Positions 8,151-17,900 are shown, counted from the first letter of the stretch. The stretch: DNA of 39,594 nt from Microcaldota archaeon (GCA_016212395.1 JACRGF010000001.1:1-39594); one strand, 5' to 3'. Notes: a model not told the origin generated them from the sequence alone. Translations and numbers: made by a program.

Positions 8151-8837
8151 ATGGCAGTGGGGGAAAAAGCGAAAATAAACGCAGCGCGGGAAGCGCTGAA
8201 ACTCGTGGAAGACAAGACGACGATAGGCATTGGCACAGGCTCTACGAGCTCTGAATTCATCAAGCTGCTCGCAGAGAAAGCAAGGAATGAAAAACTGAAA
8301 ATCGAATGCGTTTCCACTTCAAGCAAGTCAACCTTGCTCGCGCAATCCTTAGGCCTGGAAATAGTCGAGTTCGAGGAAGTTGAAGAAATAGACTTGGCAG
8401 TGGACGGCGCGGACCAAATAGACCCGCAACTGAACCTGGTGAAAGGCTGGGGCGGAGGCGCTATATACCAAGAGAAACGAGTGGACTACAAAGCAAAAAA
8501 ATTCGTGGTAATAGCAGACGAGGCGAAACTCGTGCAAAAACTCCACGGAAACGTGCCAGTGGAAGTGGAGAAAGAGAAAGCAGAGGAAGTAATGGAAGAA
8601 ATGGACGAGATGGGCGCGCTGAGCGCAAAATTCCGCGAGCAAAACGGAAAAAAATTCGTTACAGACAACGGAAACTACATTCTGGACGTAGAATTCAGGG
8701 AAGTGAAAAACCCTGTTGAACTCGAACAGCAGTTAAGCAAAGTGGACGGCGTGTTCGAAAACGGAGTGTTCACGAAAAACGTCTTCAAGGCAATAATAGG
8801 AACAGAAGACGGCGTGAAAGTGATAAACAAGAAATAA
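8151..8837 (+). CDS. rpiA: Ribose-5-phosphate isomerase A
   Basis: IGIGTGSTSSEFIKLL, DLAVDGADQIDPQLNLVKGWGGGAIYQEKRV, FVVIADEAKLV. Confidence 0.96.
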   Translation: MAVGEKAKINAAREALKLVEDKTTIGIGTGSTSSEFIKLLAEKARNEKLKIECVSTSSKSTLLAQSLGLEIVEFEEVEEIDLAVDGADQIDPQLNLVKGWGGGAIYQEKRVDYKAKKFVVIADEAKLVQKLHGNVPVEVEKEKAEEVMEEMDEMGALSAKFREQNGKKFVTDNGNYILDVEFREVKNPVELEQQLSKVDGVFENGVFTKNVFKAIIGTEDGVKVINKK

Positions 8838-8846
8838 AAAAAAAGC

Positions 8847-9401
8847 GTGAACGCTATGACAGGAATAAACAAGCGAACTATTTTGCTTCTCGTTCTAGCG
8901 CTTGCGGTTACGGCAGTTCTTTTCGTCGCAGCACCAGCAATTAAAAACATCAACTGGCTTTCGTTCGGGTACGCCGGAGTTTTTCTCGTAATGCTTGTTT
9001 CAAACGCGACCGTAATCTTTCCAGTTCCAGGCTTGGCTGTTGCATCGCTGTTCGCGTTCGCGTTGAACCCTTGGCTTGCGGGATTGTACGGGGGATTGGG
9101 CGCAGGCTTGGGCGAAATCACAGGATACCTGGCAGGCTACGGCGGAACTGCGTTTATCGAAGAAAAAAAAATCAAGCAGTACGCTAGGATAAAAAAATGG
9201 ATTCACTCGAAAAACAACGGTCTCGCAGCCATCTTCATCTTGTCCGTAATCCCGAACCCGTTCTTCGACTTGGCTGGAATAGCAGCAGGCTCTGCAAAAT
9301 ACCCGTGGCAAAAATTCCTGCTCGCGTGCATTGCAGGAAAAATAATTCAAGTGACGATAATAGCGCACGCAGTCCGCGCGGGGTATAATTTCCTGTTCTA
9401 A
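8847..9401 (+). CDS. VTT/SNARE-associated (DedA-like) small membrane protein
   Basis: TVIFPVPGLAV, GLGAGLGEITGYLAGYGG, FILSVIPNPFFDLAGIAAGSAKYPWQKFLLACIAGKII. Confidence 0.82.
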   Translation: MNAMTGINKRTILLLVLALAVTAVLFVAAPAIKNINWLSFGYAGVFLVMLVSNATVIFPVPGLAVASLFAFALNPWLAGLYGGLGAGLGEITGYLAGYGGTAFIEEKKIKQYARIKKWIHSKNNGLAAIFILSVIPNPFFDLAGIAAGSAKYPWQKFLLACIAGKIIQVTIIAHAVRAGYNFLF

Positions 9402-9517
9402 CCTGCGAAAAAAAAACAATTGCACAAGCATGCAAAAAAATAGGGGGATAAACCCCGCGAAGAACGCCACTGCCCCGCAGAACGCGTGAACAAACAAACG
9501 CTATTTTCTTTTTTCTT

Positions 9518-9703
9518 TCAACGCATTACTTTAGGAGCGTTGCTTCCACCCATTTTTCCGACCTTGCAACGCTTGCACGCTCCGCCTTGCGAGCATTTTT
9601 CGCACGCGAGCGCACCGCACAACATGCACGTCAAGGACGCCAGGTTCCTGCCGCAAATCACGCACACTCCACTCAAATCGCCCAAGCACACCACCAAAAA
9701 CAA
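9518..9703 (-). CDS. Small zinc-binding protein (four CxxC-type knuckles), unknown function
   Basis: CVICGRNLASLTCMLCGALACEKCSQGGACKRCKVGKMGG: evenly spaced Cys pairs in a 61-aa ORF. The N-terminus may be shorter. Confidence 0.6.
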   Translation of the reverse strand: MFLVVCLGDLSGVCVICGRNLASLTCMLCGALACEKCSQGGACKRCKVGKMGGSNAPKVMR

Positions 9704-9733
9704 ATTTAAATCAAGGCATAAATAAGTGTTGCT

Positions 9734-9997
9734 ATGGACAAGCCAACAGCTCTGCTCGGAGCGCTCTTCGCACTGCTCGGAGCAATAAACTTGTTCGCAA
9801 CAGGAGGCGCGTGCCCTTACTGTTACGCAGAACTCGCAGGAGGAACAGCAATCGCAGGCTATGGGCTCGTAAGAAAAACAGGCGAGTGCAAACTACAACA
9901 AAAAAAGAAAAGAGCACCAAACAAAAAAACAAGCAACATCCAAAACAGCAAACAAAAAAACAATACAACGGCAAAAACAACGAAAGAAAAAAAATAA
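9734..9997 (+). CDS. Small membrane protein with CPYC motif and Lys/Asn-rich tail
   Basis: Hydrophobic N-terminus, ATGGACPYCYAELAGGTAIAGYGLV, then a low-complexity basic tail from A-rich DNA. Confidence 0.5.
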   Translation: MDKPTALLGALFALLGAINLFATGGACPYCYAELAGGTAIAGYGLVRKTGECKLQQKKKRAPNKKTSNIQNSKQKNNTTAKTTKEKK

Positions 9998-10103
9998 GAA
10001 GTAATTTTCGTTTTCGAGCGTAAAATGCACGAGTTTTTTATGCAGATGCCGACGTGTATTTTTGTTTTTTCGTGCAGGAATTGCAATGCTGTTTTTCTTT
10101 TTT

Positions 10104-11339
10104 CTACTCGTACCTAAGCGCTTCCAGAGGCTGGAGCTTCGCAGCCCGGCGCGCTGGCAGGAAGCCTGAAATTCCTCCTACTGCGAGAGAGAAGAGTATT
10201 ACGAACGCGAGCAGTTCAATGCTCACTTTGCTCGGAACTCCGAACGCGCCCAACGCGAATGAAATCACGAGCCCTACAAGCGCGCCTGCAACTCCTCCAA
10301 CCAACCCGATGAGGCAGCTTTCCAACAGGAACAATTGAAGCACTGAACTGTTGCACGCGCCTATTGCTTTGAGAATGCCTATTTCCCTAGTGCGCTCCAT
10401 CACCGCAGTCATCATAGTGTTCGCAATTCCAATGCCTCCAACGAGAAGCGAAATTGCCGCAATGCCTCCCAGGAAAAGCGAAAGCAAGCTGGTAATCATG
10501 CTAATCTGCTCGAGCACTGAAGTGGCAGTAATAATCGTAAAGTCTTTGTCTTCAAGCGAAACATGGTGGCGGTCCAGCAGTTTTTGCTCAACGCGACTAG
10601 CAACCTGCGCCACGTCCTCGCCTTCGTTCACCAAAGTGAAAATCATGCTAACCCTGCCTTTCTCAATGCCTTCACCGCGCATTGAGCGCGCGGCATCCAA
10701 GCTCACGAAAATCGAAGAATCGAAATCAACGCCCTGACCTGCTTTTTCAATCACTCCGCTCACGCGGAACTTTCTGCCTTCAATCAAAAGCGTTTCGCCA
10801 GCGCGCACAGGCTTGTCGAAATAATCGTTCGCAACCTTATGCCCGATAACCACGCTCCCGCCATCGCCTTCCTTGAAAAAAGAGCCTGAAGAAAAATTTG
10901 CTTTCGAAGAAATGTAACGCCCGTAACCCTGCTCCACACCGCGCACAGAACCAGTAATTCCAACTCCCTTGAACTCCACAGCAGCACCCATTATTCCAAT
11001 CGCTGCGGAAACATCTTCAACCCCGTCAATCAACCGAATCGCCTCTGCATCCTTCTCGTACAACACGCCCTTGAAAGACGTCGGAATAATAGAGGAACTT
11101 CCACCCAGCGAGCCGGGAATTATTACCAAGTAATTCGAGCCGAAGCGCGCCAACTGCGCGCGAATGCTCTCATCCAAGCCCTGCGCAATAGAAATCAAAA
11201 CTACGATCGAAGCAATGCCTACAATTATTCCTAAAACAGTCAAGTAACTGCGCAGCTTCCTATGCGTCAAGTTATTGTAGGCATAACTGAACAAGTCGCG
11301 CAACACACTGCAATTCCTCTCGAAACTCTTCTCGTCCAT
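10104..11339 (-). CDS. MacB/FtsX-like ABC transporter permease (paralogue 2)
   Basis: LTHRKLRSYLTVLGIIVGIASIVVLISIAQGL and C-terminal FtsX domain (AISLLVGGIGIANTMMTAVMERTREIGILKAIGA). Confidence 0.93.
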   Translation of the reverse strand: MDEKSFERNCSVLRDLFSYAYNNLTHRKLRSYLTVLGIIVGIASIVVLISIAQGLDESIRAQLARFGSNYLVIIPGSLGGSSSIIPTSFKGVLYEKDAEAIRLIDGVEDVSAAIGIMGAAVEFKGVGITGSVRGVEQGYGRYISSKANFSSGSFFKEGDGGSVVIGHKVANDYFDKPVRAGETLLIEGRKFRVSGVIEKAGQGVDFDSSIFVSLDAARSMRGEGIEKGRVSMIFTLVNEGEDVAQVASRVEQKLLDRHHVSLEDKDFTIITATSVLEQISMITSLLSLFLGGIAAISLLVGGIGIANTMMTAVMERTREIGILKAIGACNSSVLQLFLLESCLIGLVGGVAGALVGLVISFALGAFGVPSKVSIELLAFVILFSLAVGGISGFLPARRAAKLQPLEALRYE

Positions 11340-11340
11340 G

Positions 11341-12552
11341 CTAATCTTTCCTCAATGCTTCCAAAGGCTGCAAACGCGCAGCCTGCCTCGCGGGAAAATA
11401 CCCTGAAACCCCGCCAACACCCATTGCAAAAAACAACACGAACGCAAACAATTCAACGCGAAACTCTATGGGCACTCCGAACTGCATTAGCACGAGAAGC
11501 AGGAGAATAGAAAAAATTATTCCAATAGCCCCGCCCACGAACCCAATCAACGCGCTTTCAATTAAAAACAATTCCAGAATAGAACGCGTGCTCGCGCCAA
11601 TAGACTTGAGAATGCCTATTTCCTGCGTGCGCTCCACTACTGAAGTGAACATCGTGTTCGCAATCCCAATGCCTCCAACAACAAGAGAAATCGCCGCAAT
11701 TCCTGAAAGAAACAATGAAAGCAACGCAGTAATCCCGCCAATCTGCTCCATAATGCTGTCAGCAGTCATCACTTGAAAATCCTTGTCCTCTTCAGCAACA
11801 TGATGGCGCTCCAACAGCTTCACGTTTATTTTCTCAGCAACCTTCGAAACATCAGCATCAGCACGCGTGAGCGCGAAAATAGTGAACACGCGGTCGTGCT
11901 CGTACGTCTCGCCCTGCAGAGAACGCGCTGCCTTCAAATCAACGTACATTCCATCATCAAAATCCCCGCCCATGTCACCCATTTTTTTGAAAATTCCTTT
12001 CACTTTAAACTCTTTGCCTTGAATGAACAAAGAGTTTCCAACGCGCACTTCCTTTTCAAACAAACTGCGGGCAATAGAATCGCCGATAACAACGCCTCCA
12101 ACATCACCCTCGTCAAGAGGCCCGCCTGACTGAAAGCCTGCCTGCTGTTCAGTCCACTTTCCGTAAACATTCCACCCAACGCCATTAACAGCATGACCCA
12201 CAGCCTCTCCCTTGAAAACAATCTCAGCACTGGAAAGCATTACTATTCCAGTCGCCTCGTCAACACCGTCAACAAGCTTTACAGCCTGCACGTCCGAATC
12301 ATACAACGCGCCAGTAAACTGCGGAGGCCCGCCTGAAGTGAAAGACGAAAAACCCTTTCCAGGAATGACAATAACGTAATTAGTGCCAAACCTTTCCAAC
12401 TGGCCTTTAATCTCCTTGTCAACCCCAAGCCCAAGAGAAACCAAAACAACAATAGCACTAATGCCAACAACAACGCCGATGATGGTAAGCCAGCTGCGCA
12501 AACCCTTCCGCGAAAGATTCTTCAACGCATACTCAAACAAATCACGGCGCAT
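11341..12552 (-). CDS. MacB/FtsX-like ABC transporter permease (paralogue 1)
   Basis: LSRKGLRSWLTIIGVVVGISAIVVLVSLGLG; AISLVVGGIGIANTMFTSVVERTQEIGILKSIGAS; colinear with the next permease. Confidence 0.93.
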   Translation of the reverse strand: MRRDLFEYALKNLSRKGLRSWLTIIGVVVGISAIVVLVSLGLGVDKEIKGQLERFGTNYVIVIPGKGFSSFTSGGPPQFTGALYDSDVQAVKLVDGVDEATGIVMLSSAEIVFKGEAVGHAVNGVGWNVYGKWTEQQAGFQSGGPLDEGDVGGVVIGDSIARSLFEKEVRVGNSLFIQGKEFKVKGIFKKMGDMGGDFDDGMYVDLKAARSLQGETYEHDRVFTIFALTRADADVSKVAEKINVKLLERHHVAEEDKDFQVMTADSIMEQIGGITALLSLFLSGIAAISLVVGGIGIANTMFTSVVERTQEIGILKSIGASTRSILELFLIESALIGFVGGAIGIIFSILLLLVLMQFGVPIEFRVELFAFVLFFAMGVGGVSGYFPARQAARLQPLEALRKD

Positions 12553-12626
12553 GCAAAACCAACCTTACAAACAATTATTACACAGACAAAAAAATAAATA
12601 AAAAAAAGAATAGGACAGGTTAGTGT

Positions 12627-14159
12627 TTATTGTTTTGTTTTCTTCTTCACGAACCGCTTGTACGCAAACCACGCGATTACAACTAGGATTACAAGCCCGG
12701 CGAACAACACGAGCGGGTTCGTTCCCCCGTTGCCCTTGTAGGCAGCAGCAGTTTCAGGAGAAACAACCTGCAGGAAAGCAACTCCGGACAATTGCTTTCG
12801 CGTGTTGTACGCGTCAACGTAATCAAGCGTGTAATTAACCTCGTGAGCTCCAGGCTGAACGTTGTTCTTGATGAACACTTCAAACTGCACAGTCTCAGGG
12901 TTGTCGAGAGTGATGCTTCCAATATACTCCTGCTGCGAACCAATCAAGTCAAGCGAGTCAGAAGAAATAGACGCGCTCGCGCCCCGCAACTCGTTCGTCC
13001 CAACGTTGAAAAACCTCAATGAAAGCGTGTGCCTCGCTCCTGCAACAGCAGCCTCTGGCTTTGTAGAGGAAATGACTGACACTACATCCCTGCTGCTCAC
13101 CTGCACGCCCACGCGCTTTGAAACAACAGCCTGCCTCTTGCCAGTCTTGTCGCGGTAGTCAATAGTTACAGTCAACGGGTAATAGCCTGCAGTCGCCTCG
13201 CCGTTAATGCCCAACTCGAACTCCACTTGCTTGTCTTCATTCGGGCCAAGCGCTCCGACGAAAACTTCAGACGGGCCGAGAGAAGTGAACACTGAAGAAT
13301 TCACGCTCATGCCAGCAACAGTGCCGAGCGCAGCGTCATTCCCGATATTCTTCACGTTCACTGAAAGCTTCACTACACTCCCAGGGCTGACAGCGCCTGA
13401 AACTTTGCCAGCGTCAACAAAAAAGTCAATGCTGCGCTCTTCAACGAAAATAGGAGTGATTGTTACAGTCGCAACCTTGCTTTGCCCGAACGCGTCAGTA
13501 AAATCAATCTGAAGAGGCAACTGCTGAGTTCCAGAGCCAGCGCCAGTGCTTACTGTTAAAGGAAGCTGGACTGGAGTAGACTGCGCGGCACTCAAATCGC
13601 CAAGCAACACGCGCGCCTGTCCTGTTAAAATAAAAGTAGTCGAATTAGTCGAAATCACTGCGTCACGCATTTCAGAGCCAGTATTATGCAAAACAAACGA
13701 GAGCGTAAACGCATCTCCAGGGATGAGAGGCTGTTTTGAAATCGAAACGTTCTCCGCCTGGACGATGGAAGCGCTTTCAACGTTCACAGGAATGGAAAAC
13801 AACTTGTAAGGAGACGTCTCGCCCGCGCCGCCAACCCACGTTATCCTGCCAACAACATTGTAAGAACCAGGCGCCAAGTCAGCATTCGCCTTCAAAGGAA
13901 CAGTAATAGTGCTCGTGCCACTCGCAGCCAAGTCCCCAACGTAAACATCAGGAGCGCTGATAGTAAAGCCTGAAGCAGTAAAAATAGTGCGCACTCCGCT
14001 CACCGTATCAGAGCCAGTATTCTCCAGCGAAACGATAACACTGCCGGACAAGCCAGGGCGGAGGGTAGATGGAGAAACAGAATAACTCGAAACGTCAACT
14101 CCAGCAAACGCCAAGCAACTCGCCAGCAACGCGAACAACAAAAACAAACGCATCTTCAT
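12627..14159 (-). CDS. Exported S-layer/NEW3-like repeat protein (COG1361-type) with C-terminal TM, partner of the ABC exporter
   Basis: Signal peptide MKMRLFLLFALLASCLAFA; repeated domains (SYSVSPSTLRPGLSGSVIVSLENTGSDTV..., QPLIPGDAFTLSFVLHNTGSE..., VSPGSVVKLSVNVKNIGNDA...); C-terminal TM plus KRFVKKKTKQ. Confidence 0.8.
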   Translation of the reverse strand: MKMRLFLLFALLASCLAFAGVDVSSYSVSPSTLRPGLSGSVIVSLENTGSDTVSGVRTIFTASGFTISAPDVYVGDLAASGTSTITVPLKANADLAPGSYNVVGRITWVGGAGETSPYKLFSIPVNVESASIVQAENVSISKQPLIPGDAFTLSFVLHNTGSEMRDAVISTNSTTFILTGQARVLLGDLSAAQSTPVQLPLTVSTGAGSGTQQLPLQIDFTDAFGQSKVATVTITPIFVEERSIDFFVDAGKVSGAVSPGSVVKLSVNVKNIGNDAALGTVAGMSVNSSVFTSLGPSEVFVGALGPNEDKQVEFELGINGEATAGYYPLTVTIDYRDKTGKRQAVVSKRVGVQVSSRDVVSVISSTKPEAAVAGARHTLSLRFFNVGTNELRGASASISSDSLDLIGSQQEYIGSITLDNPETVQFEVFIKNNVQPGAHEVNYTLDYVDAYNTRKQLSGVAFLQVVSPETAAAYKGNGGTNPLVLFAGLVILVVIAWFAYKRFVKKKTKQ

Positions 14160-14201
14160 TTCAAAACACCTCTTGAACGCAACAACTTCATTCTCGAATA
14201 A

Positions 14202-14951
14202 TTATTTTTTTAATGTGCGTTTCATCACCAGTTTTGAAGCATGCTTGCCCTTCCCGCCTTCTTCCACGAGCCCGTCGCGCAAGTGAATAACGCGCTCAGC
14301 GTACGACGCGATTGCCTCATCATGCGTTACCGCGACGATTGTTTTCCCTTCAGCATTCAACTCTTTAAACAAATTCATTATCTCTTTTCCAGTCTTCGAA
14401 TCAAGATTGCCAGTAGGCTCGTCAGCAAGAATAAAAGACGGGTTGGTGACTAGAGCGCGGGCTATAGCACAACGCTGGCGCTCGCCTCCAGACAATTCTG
14501 AAGGCCTGTGATGCATCCTGCCACTCAAGCCCACTCGCTCCAACGCATTCGAAGCAAGGCGCTCGCGCTCACCCCGCTCGACGTTCAAAAACATTAACGG
14601 AAGCACGACGTTCTCAAGAGCAGTAAGGCTGGGCACGAGAAAAAAAAACTGGAACACAAAGCCAATAGTGCGCGCGCGCAACAAGCTCACCTTGTCGTCG
14701 CCGAGGCTTGTCGCGTCACTGCCGTCAATAAACACTTTCCCGCCAGTAGGCTTGTCGAGCAAGCCAAGAATTCCCAACAACGTGCTCTTGCCAGAACCAG
14801 ACGGCCCCATTATAGCGACGAACTCGCCCTTGCGCACGCTGAAATCAACGCCACGCAACGCGTCAACAACAGTCTTGCCAAGCAAGTAACGCTTGGAAAC
14901 ACTCTCCAAACACAAAACAACATCATGAACAGGCATGAGAAACACTTTCAC
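14202..14951 (-). CDS. ABC transporter ATP-binding protein (LolD/MacB-like)
   Basis: Walker [10 protein letters not shown], signature LSGGERQR, Walker [13 protein letters not shown]-loop VTHD. Confidence 0.96.
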   Translation of the reverse strand: MKVFLMPVHDVVLCLESVSKRYLLGKTVVDALRGVDFSVRKGEFVAIMGPSGSGKSTLLGILGLLDKPTGGKVFIDGSDATSLGDDKVSLLRARTIGFVFQFFFLVPSLTALENVVLPLMFLNVERGERERLASNALERVGLSGRMHHRPSELSGGERQRCAIARALVTNPSFILADEPTGNLDSKTGKEIMNLFKELNAEGKTIVAVTHDEAIASYAERVIHLRDGLVEEGGKGKHASKLVMKRTLKK

Positions 14952-15033
14952 TGTGAAGAATAAAAAAGTTTGTAATGGCTCGAACGCAAACCCTCGAACG
15001 GTTCAGAATAATAAAAAGAAAAAAGAGAAAAAA

Positions 15034-15257
15034 AGCGTAAAGAAAAGAAACGCAAAGAAAAAAAGAGAAAAAAACAACAGGAAAGAAAAAAAAAAGAAAA
15101 AAATAGCGTAAAAAGAAAAAAAAGCGTAAAGAAAAGAAACGCAAAGAAAAAAAGAGGAAAAAACAACAGGAAAGAAAAAAAAAGTAAAGAAGAGGAAAAA
15201 AAATAGCGTAAAAAGAAAACAGCGTAAAGAAAAGAAACGCAAAGAAAAAAGAAAGGG
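15034..15257 (+). repeat. A/G-rich tandem repeat, about 2.4 copies of an 89-98-bp unit
   Basis: AGCGTAAAGAAAAGAAACGCAAAGAAAAAA begins at 15034, 15123 and 15221; AACAACAGGAAAG follows in copies 1 and 2. Confidence 0.85.
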
Positions 15258-15279
15258 AAAAAAAGAATTGCTTGTTTTA

Positions 15280-15699
15280 CTAGACGCTTATTCCTCCGAG
15301 CGAGCAAACGCGCAACGCTTGGTCTACATCGCTTCCAATTTCATATGTTCCAGTGCTTGTTCCCAACGCGAATTTAGCGAAAGTAGTGATAAAGTAAGGC
15401 GCGCTTGCTGCTAAAATCAAGCCGATAATTCCTCCGACGAGCATTGCAGTGCTCCACACGTTAGCGCGCGCTCGGGTCTCAGCGCCCATAATCTGGCCAG
15501 CAGCATAAATAGCGCCAGCAACAATAAACATGAGCAAAGCCACGATTGGAACAATAGCAACGAAATTCTTGCAAATCTCTCCGAGCTTCGTGACAATCTG
15601 CGGGACATCAGAGTCAGCTGAATCGTCAGCAGCAGAGTCAGTTGAAGCGTTAAACAGCAATACAAATGCAAACAGCAAAAAAACTATTCTCGCATTCAT
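15280..15699 (-). CDS. VirB2/TrbC-like small pilin-type membrane protein (candidate)
   Basis: Signal-like N-terminus, then two hydrophobic helices (IVPIVALLMFIVAGAIYAAGQIMG; STAMLVGGIIGLILAASAPYFITTFA) separated by a short basic loop. Confidence 0.6.
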   Translation of the reverse strand: MNARIVFLLFAFVLLFNASTDSAADDSADSDVPQIVTKLGEICKNFVAIVPIVALLMFIVAGAIYAAGQIMGAETRARANVWSTAMLVGGIIGLILAASAPYFITTFAKFALGTSTGTYEIGSDVDQALRVCSLGGISV

Positions 15700-15825
15700 G
15701 CTAAATCCCCCCTTTCACGCCAAAAGCTTCAGACACTAAAAAGAGTTAAGTGCAAACAATTATTAAAGTTTTTGCAAAACACGCTTTCCGCACGCTCAAC
15801 CAGCCTTGCGAGAAAAACTCCTGTT

Positions 15826-15893
15826 TGCAAGCGTTCAACTCGCTTCCCTCAAAAACGTTTTGCCTTTGCCGGTCAAGCGGTAGAACACGTATT
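15826..15893. repeat. Direct repeat copy A (att-like): duplicate of the 3' end of the VIT-VWA gene, distal side of the AbiE cassette
   Basis: 65/68 identical to 17901-17968 by direct comparison. Minus strand still reads YVFYRLTGKGKTFLREAS-stop; the two mismatches within the codons are synonymous. Confidence 0.9.
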
Positions 15894-15944
15894 CTTATCT
15901 TATTATTACTAAGTTACATGTTTATTTGTAGTATTGTAAGTAAT

Positions 15945-15956
15945 ATATAAATAGTT
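15945..15956 (+). promoter_or_regulatory. Putative archaeal TATA box for the AbiE operon
   Basis: AATATATAAATAG about 20-30 nt upstream of ATG 15976. Confidence 0.5.
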
Positions 15957-15975
15957 TCCGTTTTATAATAATGCC

Positions 15976-16785
15976 ATGAAGCACATGAACAAGAATGAGC
16001 AGGAGATATACTTTCGCTTGGAGAAAGAAGGATTGAAGATTTTCAACGTTGAGGATTTAATCAACTTGGATTTTAGGAAGAGAGTGGTGCACGACGCGTT
16101 GACTTCGCTAGTAAAAAAACAAATTATCTCAAGGGTTAGGAGAAACGTTTATGTGCGGGCTAGCCCGTCATTGTTATACGACGCGCTTCAGCAAGTAGAA
16201 TCTCCTTTGCTGATAGCCGCCAAAGCCGCAGGAAGGCAGTATTATTTGGGGTATGCATCCGCAATGCAGGCTTATGGGGTAAGCGAGCAAATTCCTTTTA
16301 CGGTTTACGTTGCTTCGAAACAACAGAAGCGAAACTTTGATTACGGCAGGTATAGAGTGAGATTTGCCCAGCTGAGTGAAAAAAAGTTTTTCGGGGCAAG
16401 AAAAGCATTAGTAGCAGGCCAGCAAATCTGGGTTTCTAATGAGGAAAAAACGGTTGTTGATTGCGTAGACCGCGCAGAATACTGCGGCGGAGCAAGCCAT
16501 GCGTTTCTGCTCATCAAAGAATTGGCCAGGCAAAAGAAACTGGACTGGAAAAAATTGTTGAACTGCGCTTTGAAAATGGGCGGGCAAGCCTTGCTCCATA
16601 GGCTTGGATTTGTGCTTGAAAAAGTAAACTCATCAAGCAAAAAAGAGCTAATCCCTAAAAAACTAATTGCAGCGCTTGCGAAAAAAGTAAAGCCAAGCGT
16701 TTACTATTTAGAAAAGGGAGTTAAAGGAAAATTCGATAAAAAATGGCAGTTGATTGCAGGCGAGGTTGAAAAACATGGAGCGTGA
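15976..16785 (+). CDS. AbiEi-like antitoxin / winged-helix transcriptional regulator
   Basis: N-terminal wHTH (VVHDALTSLVKKQIISRVRRNVYVRAS), YYLGYASAMQAYGVSEQIP, VSNEEKTVVDCVDRAEYCGG; overlaps a nucleotidyltransferase gene. Confidence 0.85.
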   Translation: MKHMNKNEQEIYFRLEKEGLKIFNVEDLINLDFRKRVVHDALTSLVKKQIISRVRRNVYVRASPSLLYDALQQVESPLLIAAKAAGRQYYLGYASAMQAYGVSEQIPFTVYVASKQQKRNFDYGRYRVRFAQLSEKKFFGARKALVAGQQIWVSNEEKTVVDCVDRAEYCGGASHAFLLIKELARQKKLDWKKLLNCALKMGGQALLHRLGFVLEKVNSSSKKELIPKKLIAALAKKVKPSVYYLEKGVKGKFDKKWQLIAGEVEKHGA

Positions 16786-17833
16786 ATACCTCAACCAATG
16801 GCTTTTGCGGGCAAGCGCGCAAACAAAACTCGAGCAAGATTTGCTGGAGAAAAGCGCGCGCATGAGCGAAATTCTAGAATTCATTTCACGCAACAGAAAC
16901 CTGTCAATGCTGGCATTCAAAGGCGGCAGCGCGCTAAACTTTGCCTACTTGAAACAATTCAAGAGACTCTCGATAGATTTGGACTTCAACGCGATAGGAC
17001 GCAAGGACTGGCTGATGAAAATCCGCGATGAGATGATTGAACCAGCCATATACGAGATAACGAGAGGCCTCGGCTATGACATTGAACCAGATAAGAATTA
17101 CGCGTTGTACCAATACAAATTGTACTACGATAAAATGAGCGGTGGGCGGGATTGCATAAAAATAGAAATTTCTTTCCTCGACCGAGTCGCAGTATTAACT
17201 CCGATAAGAAAACTTTTTTTCTTCCCACTCTTGAATAGGGAAAGAACGCCAATTCAGGCGCTTGCGTTCGAAGAATTGCTTGCCGAAAAACTCCGGGCGT
17301 TATACACCAGAGAAAGCGGGAGAGACTTGTTCGACGTTTACAACGCAACAAAAACGCCAATAGCCCCAGCAATGAAAACGATTCTCAGAAAAACGCTTAT
17401 ATACAAGTTGTTCAGGGCAAGCGGGCCAGTAGCCTTCAAACCGAAGAAATTCATGGAAAAAATTAGAAACTTTAAAGAAAGAGAATACGAGAATGACTTG
17501 AAGCCGTTCGTTCCGGAAGAAAACTATATTGAGTTCGAAGAAGCAAAAACAGGAGTAATCAAAGCGCTTGACTTCCTGAAACAAATGGATGAAAGAGATG
17601 AAACGTTTATTGGCCTGATGCGGTGCTGTCTAGGTGAAGACGTTTCAAAACAACGCGTGCAGGAAATACGCGGAAAAGAGTTCCACCTGCGCGAGCCGTT
17701 AAGCTATTTGTTCAATGGAAGTGGGTTGCTAAGCGAAGCAGCTAGAAACACGCCGTTAACAGAAATACTGCCAGTAAGGGAACTGCCACTGCAAAAATAT
17801 TCTTGGCTGGAAAAATTTGGCTTGAAGCAATAA
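16775..17833 (+). CDS. AbiEii-like nucleotidyltransferase toxin
   Basis: MLAFKGGSALNFAYLKQFKRLSIDLDFNAIG (GGS...RlSxDlDf NTase motif), KIEISFLDRV, ELLAEKLRALYTRESGRDLFDVYN; ATG 16775 overlaps the AbiEi stop (ORF open from 16754). Confidence 0.9.
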   Translation: MEREYLNQWLLRASAQTKLEQDLLEKSARMSEILEFISRNRNLSMLAFKGGSALNFAYLKQFKRLSIDLDFNAIGRKDWLMKIRDEMIEPAIYEITRGLGYDIEPDKNYALYQYKLYYDKMSGGRDCIKIEISFLDRVAVLTPIRKLFFFPLLNRERTPIQALAFEELLAEKLRALYTRESGRDLFDVYNATKTPIAPAMKTILRKTLIYKLFRASGPVAFKPKKFMEKIRNFKEREYENDLKPFVPEENYIEFEEAKTGVIKALDFLKQMDERDETFIGLMRCCLGEDVSKQRVQEIRGKEFHLREPLSYLFNGSGLLSEAARNTPLTEILPVRELPLQKYSWLEKFGLKQ

Positions 17834-17840
17834 AGCAGAT

Positions 17841-17894
17841 TTAACTCGCTTCCCAAAGAACGTCTTCCCTTGCCAGCCAAGCAGTAGAAACACG
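17841..17894. repeat. Degenerate repeat copy B of the same gene-3'-end sequence
   Basis: AACTCGCTTCCC-AAAGAACGTCTTCCCTTGCCAGCCAAGCAGTAGAAACACG aligns to copy C; minus strand reads FYCLAGKGR against FYRLTGKGK. Confidence 0.75.
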
Positions 17895-17900
17895 CTCGAA

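Noticed and set aside
15034-15257. CRISPR-like array
   Set aside because: Repeats are adjacent A/G-rich tandem units without unique spacers; no cas genes in the window.
14948-15307. Phe/Leu-rich minus-strand ORFs (65-119 aa) over 14923-15307
   Set aside because: They are translations of the T-rich strand of a tandem repeat in an intergenic region; no plausible protein.
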